The notes under the pieces: model-generated | The model's input: only the letters and a program-made list of their open reading frames with translations | The model's database searches: none | What the model was told of the DNA's origin: nothing | In this document: positions 1 to 11,769 of the stretch, in pieces | How positions within the stretch are numbered: the first letter of the stretch is position 1 | Layout of the letters: each line of letters starts with the position of its first letter | Program-made: the position numbers and the translations under genes | Source of the DNA: Volvox africanus | Taxonomy: Eukaryota; Chlorophyta; Chlorophyceae; Chlamydomonadales; Volvocaceae | DNA: 64,000 bases | Reading direction: 5' to 3' | Assembly (NCBI GenBank): GCA_030268105.1 | Contig: BSDZ01000042.1 | Coordinates: 248,001-312,000 of the forward strand

Positions 1-141
1 CAGGTCACAGCACGTTCCAGGCATCAAAGCCCCACCACTGCAGTCTGTCCTGCACCTCCGGACAACCAACGGGTGCCGGCAGCCGCCAGAAGTAGTGGTG
101 GTCAACCATACGGAGCGCCACCAGTGGGGCCATCTGCGATC
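1..141 (-). pseudogene. Copy of the last exon of the F-box/LRR gene
   Basis: Positions 1-141 match 40032-40172 with one mismatch (position 71 against 40102). On the minus strand the segment holds a splice acceptor, a 43-codon reading frame and its TGA stop (7..5), exactly as in the terminal exon of the F-box/LRR gene at 40036-40164. The single difference is a synonymous Pro codon change. Identity stops 8 bases upstream of the exon, in the intron. Nothing at 142-1498 resembles the preceding exons of the 40 kb gene. It may therefore be an isolated exon copy, or the end of a paralogue whose intron has diverged or been replaced. The left limit is cut by the window edge. The match is seen directly; the pseudogene status is inference. 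Confidence 0.55.
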
Positions 142-1498
142 ACAAGGTTGAGGTCTAGTTTTTTATGCATCAATTTGGATGTCTATGGATTTTAGGATAG
201 GTTCTTGGATAAGTATCTGATTGAAATAAATATGTGTGTTTGGGACAGCGAAAAATTCGTTCCACGGTGTTTGCAACGATTAATCTGCCGATGGCGGCTA
301 ACGCTAGAGGTTGGCTTGTTGGTTTGCGGGGCAAACCACGCTTCCATAGCCTCAGCAAGCGCACACCACAACAGCGCCATTGCAACAACTGTTTTGGGCT
401 TGCCGATGGGGGCATGAGGGGACCTGTTTCGTCGCATCCCTTTCATTTGCCCACAGCATTAGGTATATTTTTTCTGCGTGCAGTACATGTGAGGCAACCA
501 GACGAACCGCTGTAGTAACGCCAAACTAGCGGGAGAAAAGCGTGCGGACATTTGCCCTTCTGATCGGCCCAAGTCGGTGATTGGGATATGGTGATGTCCT
601 GTTGTTTGTTCAAGTTTGTTTTCAAGTTCGGCAGCCTACAGCGGAGTGCGGTCGTCTCCGACCTGCTTGGCCTGGCTTAACTAAATTGTGCTGTTTCCTA
701 AGTTTGTGTGATATGGAAGGCACAATGTTTTACATTAGTCCAGTGCGGGTCCGTCTGCTTCGGGCTTCATTCGGTCCGAGTCATAATGTGTGTTCCCTTG
801 GATTTGGCAGGAAGGTGCTCGTTCGGCGGTGCTACACCGCGTCTGTCAGAGCATGCATGGCTCAAAAAGGCAAGATGATGTCATCATAACTCCAGGGTGG
901 CGTAGTGTGGTGTGGATTTCGGGCTGCAGCGTTAGCATAATTTTTCGGAATGTTGCCTTACACGGCAGCGGCAGATCCCCTCCGTATGCTCCTATTTCTC
1001 CAATTGCAGATAAATAGCTCTACCCGGGGATACTCGGCCACAAATCGGTCCTGATGTATCCAGCTGTAATGTGCATTCAATGTTTTGTGGCATTAAAATG
1101 TTTCACACTCTTCGTGGACTCTCTTCGTGCCCTCCGCGCTTGCAGGTGGTCCCCGAGACACATCACAAATACAAGAAGCCTAAAAATATGCAGCATTTTC
1201 ATTTGGACGCAGAGACGCAGAAATATTACAAGCGCTTATGCTGCCGCTAGGGTACTCGCTCTGGTTTGCCAGACGCCTTGCCAGGCTTCTTGCCTTCTTA
1301 GGCTACACGCACACACCCGCATCATCCTGCCAAGCCATGCCCACAGCGGTCCGCAGCTGCACCACATGACAGACGCGCGTTGCAAGACGCAGGCCCAGCA
1401 TCACACTGCAACCAGCTGCTGCAACGGCCAGTGCCAGTGCCAAATTTGCGCTGGGCCAACAGTGTGGACAGTGCTCTTCACACACGCCTCTGGTTTCC
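142..1498. other. Intergenic, no gene recognised
   Basis: Between the exon copy and the stop codon of the methionyl-tRNA synthetase gene I see no reading frame with recognisable content and no plausible exon chain on either strand. The segment should include the 3' UTR of the synthetase gene, which ends on the minus strand at 1499. Confidence 0.4.
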
Positions 1499-1631
1499 CT
1501 ACTTGATGATGGCTCCCACAATGCTCACCACCTTTATGGGCCCGGCGCTAGTAATAAATGGCGCCCCTTTGTAAGTGGCCACACACTCGGCGTCCGTTGA
1601 TAGGTCCGGCTGAACCTGCAGCAGGGACAGA

Positions 1632-1664
<33 letters not shown>

Positions 1665-4600
1665 CGAAACAGACCATTCGTTCGGAGGGGGGGGGCCAGC
1701 GGCAGAGAGGAAGAGTAGGCCGGGGGCTTATCGAGATTGTGGACAGGGGACGAGGCAGGGGGACGAGGGACGGACGGCCTCCATCCTTGGGGGAGGGCCT
1801 TATGCCCAATGGTTGCGCCCAGGAGGGATGTGAGATTTTAATGAGGTCGGGCAACATTGCTCCTCGTCCCTCTCCCTCTCCATCTTTTCCGCTGCTGCCA
1901 TTTCTGCTGCCTCTCACCGTTTCAAAGATCTTCTTCTTGGGGTTAAGCACTTCATCCGGTTGGCGGCCCTCCGCCCCGTACCCGGGCCAGGTGACCCGCT
2001 CACCGACCGGTGCGCCCTCGGGGGGCTCCAGGAGCTCCAACTTCAGATCAGGGAAGATACGAAAGATGAGGATCGGTCACCGTCAATCAAGACCAGAAGG
2101 CCAGGAGAGCAGAATCCACACGTATCAACATATTTCGAATTGAAGGGAGCCTACGCCGTCTTGATTTGGTTGGCTGGCCCGATCCCCTTATCAGCTCCAT
2201 TTCTCCTATGTTCAGGCACTTTAATGTCTCCCTTCACGACCAGCCAGGCAGTCGACGCCTGGTACATCCGAAACTTCTATTTCTTTCCTTTGAGCCTTCT
2301 ATTTCTGGACAAGTACTCTCATGGAACCTTTCAGCGCGCACTCCCCCGAATCCCTCCACCACCCCCATCCCACACACGTGGCTTCCAGCGTCCGGGTCCG
2401 TTATTTACTTTCCCAGAATTCCCCCAAACACCCAAACTCACACACCTTGGCCCCGTCCGGGCTGGTGGCTGCAAGCACCATTGCCTGGCTCTGCACACCC
2501 CTCATGGCTGCCGGCTTGAGGTTGCACAGCAGCACTACCCGCCGCCCCGCAAGCTCCTCAGCCGAGGGGATGAAGCGGACCAGCCCACTGACCACCTGCC
2601 ACATCCGAGAGGCGAGGGGTCACGGCCCCCCAGGGGGTTCCGGGGGTCAGCGTGCAGGTTTGCAAAAGAGCGGGAGGGCGGTTGCACTGAGGACCGAAGC
2701 GAATCGGGGTACCTACGAACGGAGGATGGCGCCTCGAGGAACAAAATACTTACATATGACAGTAGAGCAGCGGAAGAAAGGCAAAGGAAGGCATGAAGCT
2801 ATTAACAAGCAAGAGGTGCTTCTGAAGGACCTAGAAGAAGATGGATTGTCGCTCTCAGGCGAGGTGCTTTGTAATGGGAAACAAACACAAAACCGTTCCG
2901 GTTACAAGGATGTGACGAAGGCCTCTATTCCCAATATGCGAGCCTTTAAGGATAAATCCTCACACCACACATGTATCATTGTATAATACACATAACTATA
3001 CCCCAGTCAATTTATAGGGAGTATATAGGGAGTATAGGATATTATAGGGAGTATACACATATCCACACATCATATCCACAGGAAACTACACATCCTGGAA
3101 ATACGATTAGGAGCTTCTTCCCATGGGTTACCCTACCTGACGCGGCTTCTCCTCGCCCACGTCCACCTCTTCAACGTACAACGAGTCGGCATCGGGGTGG
3201 CGCCAGGCCTTAAGGATGCGCCCCACCCGCACATCCAAACGACTGACATCAATCGGAGCGTCGTCCACCTGGCCGCCACTAGGGTTCTTCTTATCTGTCG
3301 CAGCCTTCGTGTCGCCTGTTGCCGCCGCGGCGGCGGCCTTGCGTTTCCCCCCAGCAGCGGCGGCAGCATCGGGCTTGGAGGTGGAGGCAGCAGCCACCGC
3401 GGCCTCGTCGGCAGCCTGGCTACCACCAAACCTGGGCGCCAAGAGCATGATTTAATTAGTCCAGGAGCGCAGAAGCAATGTGCCAGGACCTGACATAAAT
3501 TCATACGCGGGTACATTCTTGGGACGGCAGCAGCCGCGGCAACAAATCCACCTCTCCTCTCCTTCCTCTCCCTTTTTCCAGGCCACAAGGGAGTAATTTG
3601 TGTGATGTGTACGTGAAGCCTGCAGCTAAGATGTTTCTCAAGTATCGCAAACCTGAAATGTGTGTGGAAGCGCTAGACAGGTTGCTGGCAGACATTCAGG
3701 CTGCTGGGCAAAGTGCAGCCATAGCCGCATCTCCCAAGACAGCTGAAGGCGAGGCGTCCTTGCCACAGGGAATGGTTGGTCGGTTAGGTTGGAGGATTCC
3801 TTATAATGTTTGCGACATAGAAGACTGATACAGCCATAATTTGGCAAGGTGTTTCAGAGATGGAGGGTGGCTCATGAACTGATTGAGCGAGAGGCACGGT
3901 GGCAAAATGCGCACAAGGAGACTTGGTGGAGATTGACCGTACATATGTTCGGGATGTCGTCACTCTACTCGCAATTTGTGATACGGAAACGGGACGCAGG
4001 TTTGTGCATGCAAATATCCACCAGTTTGATAATAAAAGGCTTCAGCTACTGAAACATCCCATCCTTAAAGTGTGTGTAGGATAGGGGGGTACATCACCCG
4101 TGGCCACTAACCTGGCAGTCCCTACCTTCCCCGGTGTTTCGGGGCACCCTCATCCAGTCTCCCATGCCGACTTCTCCGAAATCAGTGGTTTTCCCAGGTT
4201 CAGCACCCACCACCAGCATCCAGCGGAATCTGCCGAATCAACTAAGGCGTCAACTCCGCTACTGGTCAGCTCGCAGGTCACTTTAATTGGGGTCGTCACC
4301 GTCCATCGACATGGGGGCACCCTGCCCTTAACGTTAGGGTCTTTGGCCCGCTCTCGGTCGGGGTTGTGTAAAGTGTAAAGTGTTGACTTTAGGAGTTCGT
4401 TTGGGGTCGTTGGCCGCTTATAGGCCTGATGGCTCTACACCGAATAATAGGAATTCCGAGCCCGCTGTAACAAAATGACATGCCAAATCACGATATAATC
4501 TGCGCCCTCACCTCGCCCTCAGCACCTCCACCTGCTCGTCCGCAATCTGGCTGATGAGCGGCCCCGGGGTGCCGATGCGGTGCCCGGCCAGAATCAGCGT

Positions 4601-7600
4601 CTGGGGCCGGTAGCTGCCCGCCACGAGCTCGTCCGTTATCGCGATGCTGGACTCCAGGGGAAGCGCCAACTGGGTCAGGATCTTAGCCGACAGGGAGGGC
4701 ATGTACGGGGACATCAGGGCCGCAAGCAGCCTTACCAGGCCGACACCTGCGTACGGCATTTGCAGATCAGTTGAAACGAAGATGGATAGCATACATTCAG
4801 GACACTTTGATGTATTTTGTTCTTAAGTCCAAGCCGCCTCTCAGTTATTCCCTATCGCCACCTTCCCTCCGTATTCACGCACTCACTCGTAGCGACCAGG
4901 GTTGCGCACTTGCTCTTGTCCTCCTTCACAGCCACCCACGGCTTGGTGTCCTGCAGAGTCAGGAGGGGGCACGGAAACTGCAGCTAAAGCCCAGCCCCTC
5001 AGGTTAAATAGGAGCACATCTAGGAGGTAGCTGGCGAACCAGCACAATTCTGGGATACTGTACGAAAGATACGGCAGCAGGATGTGTAAGGTGGATCAGC
5101 GCCATGAGACCACATAATCTGGGATGGCCCCATAACAAAGTCACTGAGGCCTCCTCCCATCCCATCCATTACTATCTGTACCCCCAATCCCAATACACTG
5201 ACACCCATCTCTGTCTACACCACCGAAGTCTCACACCACAACGCTCTGGCCCTCCACCCCCACCCCAAAACACAAACCTGCAGGAACTTGTTTCCGTCCG
5301 CCGAAATGGACATCACCAGCCGGAGGCCCTCCTTGAGCTTGATGCGCTCCAGGGTCGAGATGTACTCCTTCACCTGACAGAAAGAGGAGAGACGTAAAAT
5401 GTCAGTACAAACAATATTCGAATACCCACCATCACCTGCTGTTTTGAAGCCACCCGCCATCCGGCGCCGCCACCTACACCACGACCTTCATGTCTTTCTT
5501 GGCATCAGAAGTCCCACCACCTCTCAGCTTTTCCTCGTAAGTAAAGACCCACCACCACTATCCATCACCTTCCTGTCTTTTTCCGCCAATGCCCCCACTC
5601 ATCTGACCTTGGGTCCCACGATCTTGCCCAGTTCCTCTGCCTCCGCCAGACCAGCCTCTGTAGCCCCGGGGACGACCCCATCAAAGAACTTGGCAACGAA
5701 CATAAGCGCCCTGAAAGTGGGAGAGTGAAACCGGGGGAGAGAGGGGGAGAAAGATAACAGGACTACCCAGGGCCCATTGCCCATGACGGCAGTTGTTTTC
5801 GCCAACCTTTCCAACCAAGTGAACCTCTTAATCGCAAACCCCAAATGGCTCGATCAGGAAGACAGGAAACTCCGCACTTTCTTCTCCCCCGCCCTTCCCC
5901 ACCGACCTGTTGACGAAGTTGCCCAGATTTGCCAGCAGCTCAGAATTGTTCTTGGCAGCCAAATCTGACCACTTAAAGTCCGTATCTGCTTGCTCAGGCC
6001 GGTTTGCGAGCAGGTAGTAACGCCATACCTCCACCGGAATGCCCGTTTCCTGGGCTTGGTTGCCAAACACACCTGTTGTTTGAAGAAGTGGGCCAAGTGT
6101 GAGTAATAGTAGTAATAGTAATGTGAGGAGTAGTGAGGAGGTGCGGGTGCGGGTGCGATTCAAATTCAGGGTTATGGTGGGTTTCTTTCATTTGTACCTC
6201 TCAAGTTCTCGTCAGTCTCACCCGTTCCTCTGCTCTTCGAGAATTTTCCTCCCTCATAGTTGAGGTACTCAGTGACGGAGATGCACTTCATCATCGTCCA
6301 GGGCTGTCCGGTGCCTATCTGGGTGGCGGGGAAGATGACGGTGTGGAAGGGCACGTTGTCCTTGCCCATGAATTGAACCAACTCAACGTCCTGAACGCGA
6401 GAGGGGCAAAGGCGGGTCGGGAGAAATGGTCGAGTCAATATAAGACATCTTCCAATTCGTCATATCATAAACAGGGGCTGGCTTTTGGATGACATAACCA
6501 TGCAACGACACCAGACAGACACACAAGCAGACATGAAGAGGAGGAGTGGTATAATATTTGACGAACATGATGGTGATGATTATGAAATCTCACAAGCAGA
6601 CTCCTCTCCCCCACCTGGGGGTTCATCCACCAGGCCTCCCAGTCCGGGGTGTAGCCCGCAGTGATGGAGACGTAGCCGATGGGCGCATCAAACCACACAT
6701 AAAACACCTGTGCGGAGCGAGGCGCGGGACGAAGGAAAGAGGTAAGCGGGCTGGGGCACATTTGTAGTAGTTTGGAATGGGTTGGGTAGAACCGAGTGTG
6801 CGCCGTCCCGCATTGAGCGGACAGGGGGGATCGCGAACACGTAGTGCAATAAAAAGTAAATTGTTTGGATTATGAGACCCGAAACGTAGCTGTAGATGTG
6901 TACATGTGCGCGTGTCTGTATGTGTGCGCCGTTGAGGCGAGGACTGAGGCCAGAGGAGGCGAAGTCAGTGTACGGTATGATCGTACGGTGGTACCTTTCA
7001 GCTACCCAACCCCTTAACCCGCGCCACGCTACGGCCAGCGTAATGACGACGACGACAACGACTAGGACGATACGGTGCTTGTGCTGCTGGGTTCGGCAGT
7101 TGGGCCAGAAGCCAGATTCGTGTTCGGCCGCTGCGCCGACCCGTGCGTCCGTGCGCCGGTGCCTGCATTCTGTTGGCCATTTCTGGGGGTGGGGCGCCCC
7201 ACCCGGTGCCGCCCCACCCCCCTCACCTTGTCCTCATAACCCTCCAGGGGCACCGGCGTCCCCCACTTCAAATCGCGAGTAATGCACCGCAGCTTGAGGC
7301 CATCCCGCATCCAGGCGTTGGTGAGCTGCACGCAGTTGGCTGACCAGCCGCCTTGGGTGCTAGTGCTGGTGATGTAATCCTGAGGGAAGGAGGGACAGAG
7401 GGAGGTAACGGAGGTGGCCGCAGGAATGTGCAGAATGCCACAGCATTTTGATAGTCGAACTAGAGGAAGACCCACTTCAGGGCAAGGGCGCGAGTATGCA
7501 GCAAGGGACAGAGCCAGAGACCGGCTGAGGAATCGAGGGGTTGGGTCCACATAGACAGGCATTATCATGGGGTACCCCCTGGGGAACCCTTAAACCGCAA

Positions 7601-10600
7601 CCCCTTCAGCTAACGCTTCCTAGCTCACACAAACAGTGGACGGCGTTTGACATGTGGGTGTCCATTACCTCTCGCACACCTGCAATGCGGCGCTGAGTTG
7701 TGGCAGATCCAGGAAGACGTGACGGGTGGACCGAAGCACGGGGGTTGTGCCGGTCAGCTTGCAGCGGGGGTTAATCAGCTCCGTGGGGTTGAGCAGGTTG
7801 CCGCAGCCATCGCACTGGTCACCACGGGCGTCCTGGCCGAGGAGGACACGGAAAGGAAAACGAGGGGAGGCGGCGAAATCACAAAGGACTGCAGCTAAAA
7901 GCCGGACCTATAACATACTATTCCGACGACGGGAGGACGGGGTAGGCGGTGACGCTGGTGGGAAAGTGGTGGGAGGATGAATAAACGAGAACTGACACTG
8001 CTGTTATGAAATGCAAGCTCCTAACCAAAGTCTAAATTGGTAAGTGGGGTGGATAGGATGAGAGTTGAGATGGCGATGACTGGTGGCAGTGACGGACGTT
8101 GAGGCGGGCGGAGGCAGCCTTGGCAAACGAGGAACTGGGACGTGGCGAAACACCCGATCGGGAGGAAGTGAGATTACGAAAGCGAAAATGGGACGCAATG
8201 CGGGGTAGTGCGGCGAGGCCGGGGAGTCAGGGGGAAAGGGCGACAACTGACATGCGTAACTTATCGCGTACCTCACCCCAGACGGGACCCAGAATATTTT
8301 AGCAATTCAGGGAACTGGTCGTAAGAGTGTTGAGCCCGCTCTAGCAATCCCGGGGATTTTCGTGCAGTGAGAAGCGCTGCTTTGCTTGGGCAGAGAGAAC
8401 TTGCCCCGTGAAGGAAACGTGAAGCCGGAGACATATTCCTGAAAGCAAGGTCGAGTTCCGTGGACGACTGGCCCCAGAACCATGACGATATGAAGTACGC
8501 GTGACGGCTTGACGCTTAGAAAGCCCACCATATCAATATATTTAAAAAGTTTTTGTTGAAAACATTTACCACGTTACAACGACAAACACGTATTTTGTGC
8601 CCCGGAAAACGTTTTTCAAGGTTCAAGGTAATGCCCCCAGAAAATGTTAGGGCCTACCTCGGCAGGGTTTTAGAAGACGCCGGAAAAAGTTTTAGGGCTC
8701 GGGGAAAGCCCCAACAAACAGCTATCCTAAACGAAAAAACTGCTGCCATCGCCACCGCCGATACTCACATCATAGCCGCACTTAGGGCATGTTCCGTATA
8801 CGAATCGGTCTGCCAGGAACTTGTCCGCCGCCTCGCTGTACAGCTGCTGCATCTCCTGCTGAACCAACTGTCCGTTGTCGTGCAAGGACCTAACGTGGAA
8901 GGCAGAGTGGTGAAGGGGGACAATGGGCGCGTGAATGGAACCAATGGAAACCGGGAACAAATCCCCTAAACAATTAAGAATTTGAGACCGGGAACAGGAC
9001 CGGGGGGAATCTTAATGAATCGGTATAATAGATATGCATGTATGAGAGATGCAATTTCGGTTGACGAATTCTATGAAACTGCGGGCGGAAGGTTCAGGTT
9101 TGGAATGCCATGATGACAGGATGTTGGAAATAGGACACAGAGCAGGTCAAAAGGATGGACGAACATGTGGGATGACAACGGGACCCCAGGTCTGCCGGAA
9201 GCATTGCCTTGTAGAGTCTCTGCACCGCCAATGGTATCAGCTAACGTGGTAATCCCGCGCGCCGATTCCAGACTTTATTCGGAATTTTTCAGTTGCGAAG
9301 TCTTCGCCCTCCCTTTCCCTCTCCTCACTCCCCCCGTCCCGCACCCACTTAAAGATGCCTTGCGCGATGGCCGTCTGCGCACGTGTGGGTGTACGTCCAA
9401 AGCGGTCAAAGGCGATGTCGAACCAGCGGTAGATCTCCGCGTGAATGGCATGATACTTATCACAGATCTGCTGGCACGTAAGGCCCTCCTCCAGGGCCTG
9501 CGAAGCGGGGCAGCAGTGATGGCGACGACCAGTGGCTACGGCGTTCTGGTTGTACAAGTGTTTAACTGGATTTGAAAGGCTCTAGGCCTCATAGCCTGTA
9601 AGCTCCGGTAGTCAGGCATATTGCTCCAGATCCTTCCCATCCTCGTCTGGATAGTACAGGTTGTAAATCACTGTGAAACCGTGTCAAGGCCTTCATCATA
9701 GAATCACATTAACCACACGCGTGAAGTCCGTGTGCTGCTACTGTACTCAAGCTGTAATACAGTGGGGCCGCTCCCACGCACGCCCAATAGTACAACCTCC
9801 AACTTGCCCTCCCGTAGGCAACCCCCTCCATGGGATCCCACAATACCTATCGGCCCTCGCCCTCGCCCAGCCGCCTGCGCAACACGCACCTTCGTCTCCG
9901 TCGCAGTGCCGTACTCATCCGTACCACACATGTAGATGCAGTTGTGGCCACGCGCTCTGCAGTACCTGGCGTAACAGTCCGCCGATAATACACAGCCAAT
10001 TATGTTACCCAGGTGCGGAACGTTATTCACGTACGGCAACGCCGAGGTTATGAGGATGTTACGACGTCCAGGGATGGGAAGCCGCGGCCGCGAGGCACGG
10101 TATGTCGCTGCATCCTCATCGAAAGCCGCCAGCGCCACCGAAATCGCGTTTGCAGGGTCCGCTGCTGGCGTCAACGGCAAAGCAGCCTCGACGGTTGCGG
10201 CGGCATTCTTCACTGCCTCAGCAGTGGCGACGGCAGCGCTAAAAGCCGCCAATAACGGTGGAAGCTGGTTACGGAGCGCCAGTGGCAGAAGGCCCGCGAA
10301 CACGAAGACCTGCACGTGGTGACGGGGTTGATGGCAAAAGCGATTGAAACAGTGGGTGCATAAACACAACCCGAATCCGAATAGAAGTAAAATAGGTGAA
10401 AAGATTTAATAGCCGTTGGCATGAAATGAAAGGGACTAACGCAGGCGGCATGAACACGTCCGCGGGATTGTACCCATTCATCAATACCTTGGGCACTGAA
10501 CTCCTGATCTGGGTCATTACGTGCTTGATGTTTACGGCACGTGTACACTATTTTCTTACGCTTTCAGATAAGGGCATCAGATATAATCGATGGCAAGCTC

Positions 10601-11605
10601 CCTGATCCAGATGTGGCAACACCCCCTCGCTAGCTGCATTCGCATCATCGTGCCTAATCGCATGCCCCATTTCGGCAGTGAGACAGTCTCTTCGCCTCCC
10701 TATATCCGTCGGTCTTAATTCTTTCTTACATCCTTGGATCCAAAAGAACCCGCGGCCACCAAACCAGTTTTGGCAAAGCTGCTGCCTAAGGGAGCACCGT
10801 GTCCTGCTGCTTGCAGTTTACTGTTTCCGGATCCCTGCTCCCTGTACCTGCTTTAAAGTCAGGAGCTGCCCACCTCTGAGAGAGTGAGCTTGACGGGGTC
10901 AAGTTCCCCTGAGGACACTGCGGCTTCCAAATGCTGAAGAGCAGAGGCCAGCACGTCACCTCCCAGCATAGACGACGGTCGAAGGCATGATTCTGCCCAT
11001 TCAAGCCAGTTCAGGACGTTTACCGGAAGGGTGGAGCTGCCGCCAGCTACAAGACCATGACATGTGCAGCAAGGCCAAACACACGGGCGGTTGCGCTTGG
11101 GAGTGTGTCGGTGTGTATCCGCCTTAGGCTAACGAGTTCTAGAAAGCAAGGAAGGGCTCAGTCCCATTGGAAAAGTTGCGTTGATACTGCAGTTTCTTTG
11201 CATTTCCAACGTGTCGGCGCCCAAGGCCATAGGGCCACAAAAGCATAAATTGATGTAGTTCAAAATTCATAATACCAGTACATCATCTAAAACATGATCA
11301 TTTCCAGGACAGAAGCGTGCTAGAGACGTACCCAGGTACGCAGCTGCGGCGCCAGGCTCTGACAGCTGCACCAATGGCGTCACAAGCAAAATTACATTGT
11401 TCCCAAAAGGATTGCTGCCCTTGCTAATAACATCCTTAATGCTAGCGACGCCAGAGAAGGAAATGCTTGCATTCGACAAATACGCTGCCGCGCATACTTT
11501 GAGCGCCTGCGGGTCACCTTTACGGCCGTGTAAAGTAGCCATGTTGAAGGTGACTATCATATGAGGGTTAAAGGGGCCATTCTGATGCCCTTGTAATTTA
11601 CTCAT
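1499..11605 (-). CDS. Methionyl-tRNA synthetase, cytosolic type, with N-terminal GST-like and C-terminal EMAPII domains
   Basis: Charges tRNA-Met with methionine. Nineteen exons (minus): 11605-11332, 11046-10874, 10508-10458, 10309-9890, 9497-9349, 8889-8769, 7832-7680, 7379-7227, 6707-6615, 6390-6222, 6072-5907, 5710-5608, 5373-5278, 4950-4887, 4746-4512, 3431-3137, 2595-2446, 2040-1918, 1615-1499. All phases close, giving about 1,034 residues from this ATG or 1,019 from the one at 11560. Exons 1-3 and the start of exon 4 give a GST-like fold (VLNWLEWAE, then [17 protein letters not shown]). Exon 4 then carries the Rossmann start with the HIGH-type motif as HLGN ([14 protein letters not shown]). 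Exons 6-7 hold the zinc-knob Cys pairs (CPKCGY, CDGCG). KFSKS in exon 10 is the KMSKS loop. Exons 11-15 form the anticodon-binding helices. The last four exons hold an Ala/Lys linker and the EMAPII/tRNA-binding domain ([29 protein letters not shown]). The start codon is ambiguous: 11653 and 11560 are also in frame. Confidence 0.95.
1632..1664. repeat. Compound GT/GA microsatellite
   Basis: A run of GT dinucleotides passes directly into a run of GA dinucleotides. It lies in the last intron of the methionyl-tRNA synthetase gene (1616-1917), just upstream of the final exon's acceptor on the minus strand, where the complementary strand supplies a CT/CA-rich tract. Confidence 0.9.
3598..4084 (+). 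mobile_element. Possible transposase/integrase-like remnant in an intron, antisense to the host gene
   Basis: The intron at 3432-4511 of the methionyl-tRNA synthetase gene holds protein-like reading frames on the opposite strand. At 3598-3777 a frame reads [20 protein letters not shown] and continues into an Ala/Gln-rich stretch. At 3899-4084 another frame reads [15 protein letters not shown] then [16 protein letters not shown], a pattern that recalls the first Asp region of DDE/integrase cores. The pieces are in different frames and are separated by non-coding sequence, so this would be a decayed or spliced fragment. The family assignment is a guess from pattern only. It could equally be part of an unknown nested gene. 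Confidence 0.3.
8265..8570 (+). repeat. Dispersed repeat, copy A
   Basis: This stretch of synthetase intron 6 (7833-8768) aligns along its length with 20488-20830 in the same orientation. Both begin with GCGTAC(C/T)TCACCC, followed within a few bases by GACGGGACCC. Both later share a GCTTT..TTGGGGCAG block and a TGAAGGAAA block, then CAGAACCAT, and both end AT-rich. The copies are clearly diverged, with many substitutions and indels, so this is an old element. No coding capacity was recognised. Confidence 0.5.
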
Positions 11606-11769
11606 GCGACAGCGGCTCCGTACTGCTTTTTGTTTGCGGGATACCTTGTCCACGAATTGTTGAACCGCGTGCTCTACTCTTTAGCTATCAATTTCCTTTT
11701 ATTGTGATTTGGCTCTCACGGCGTAAGCACTGCACTTGAATTCTTATCGATCGCACAGCTCAGGTAACT
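11606..11769. promoter_or_regulatory. Compact bidirectional promoter region, methionyl-tRNA synthetase / prohibitin 2
   Basis: The two genes are divergent, and only about 164 bases separate the in-frame ATG at 11605 (minus) from the prohibitin ATG at 11770 (plus); the gap is 209 bases if 11560 is used. Both 5' UTRs and both core promoters must lie in or near this interval, unless an upstream non-coding exon exists. No motif is assigned. Confidence 0.5.

Noticed and set aside
1..141. A processed (retro) copy of the F-box/LRR transcript
   Set aside because: The sequence before the exon continues with the intron acceptor bases, not with the preceding exon, so it was not copied from spliced RNA.
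1960..2986. Plus-strand frames of 278 and 221 codons
   Set aside because: They lie antisense to the EMAPII exons of the methionyl-tRNA synthetase gene, whose frame, splice phases and family match are clear. They are shadows of coding sequence and GC-rich introns.
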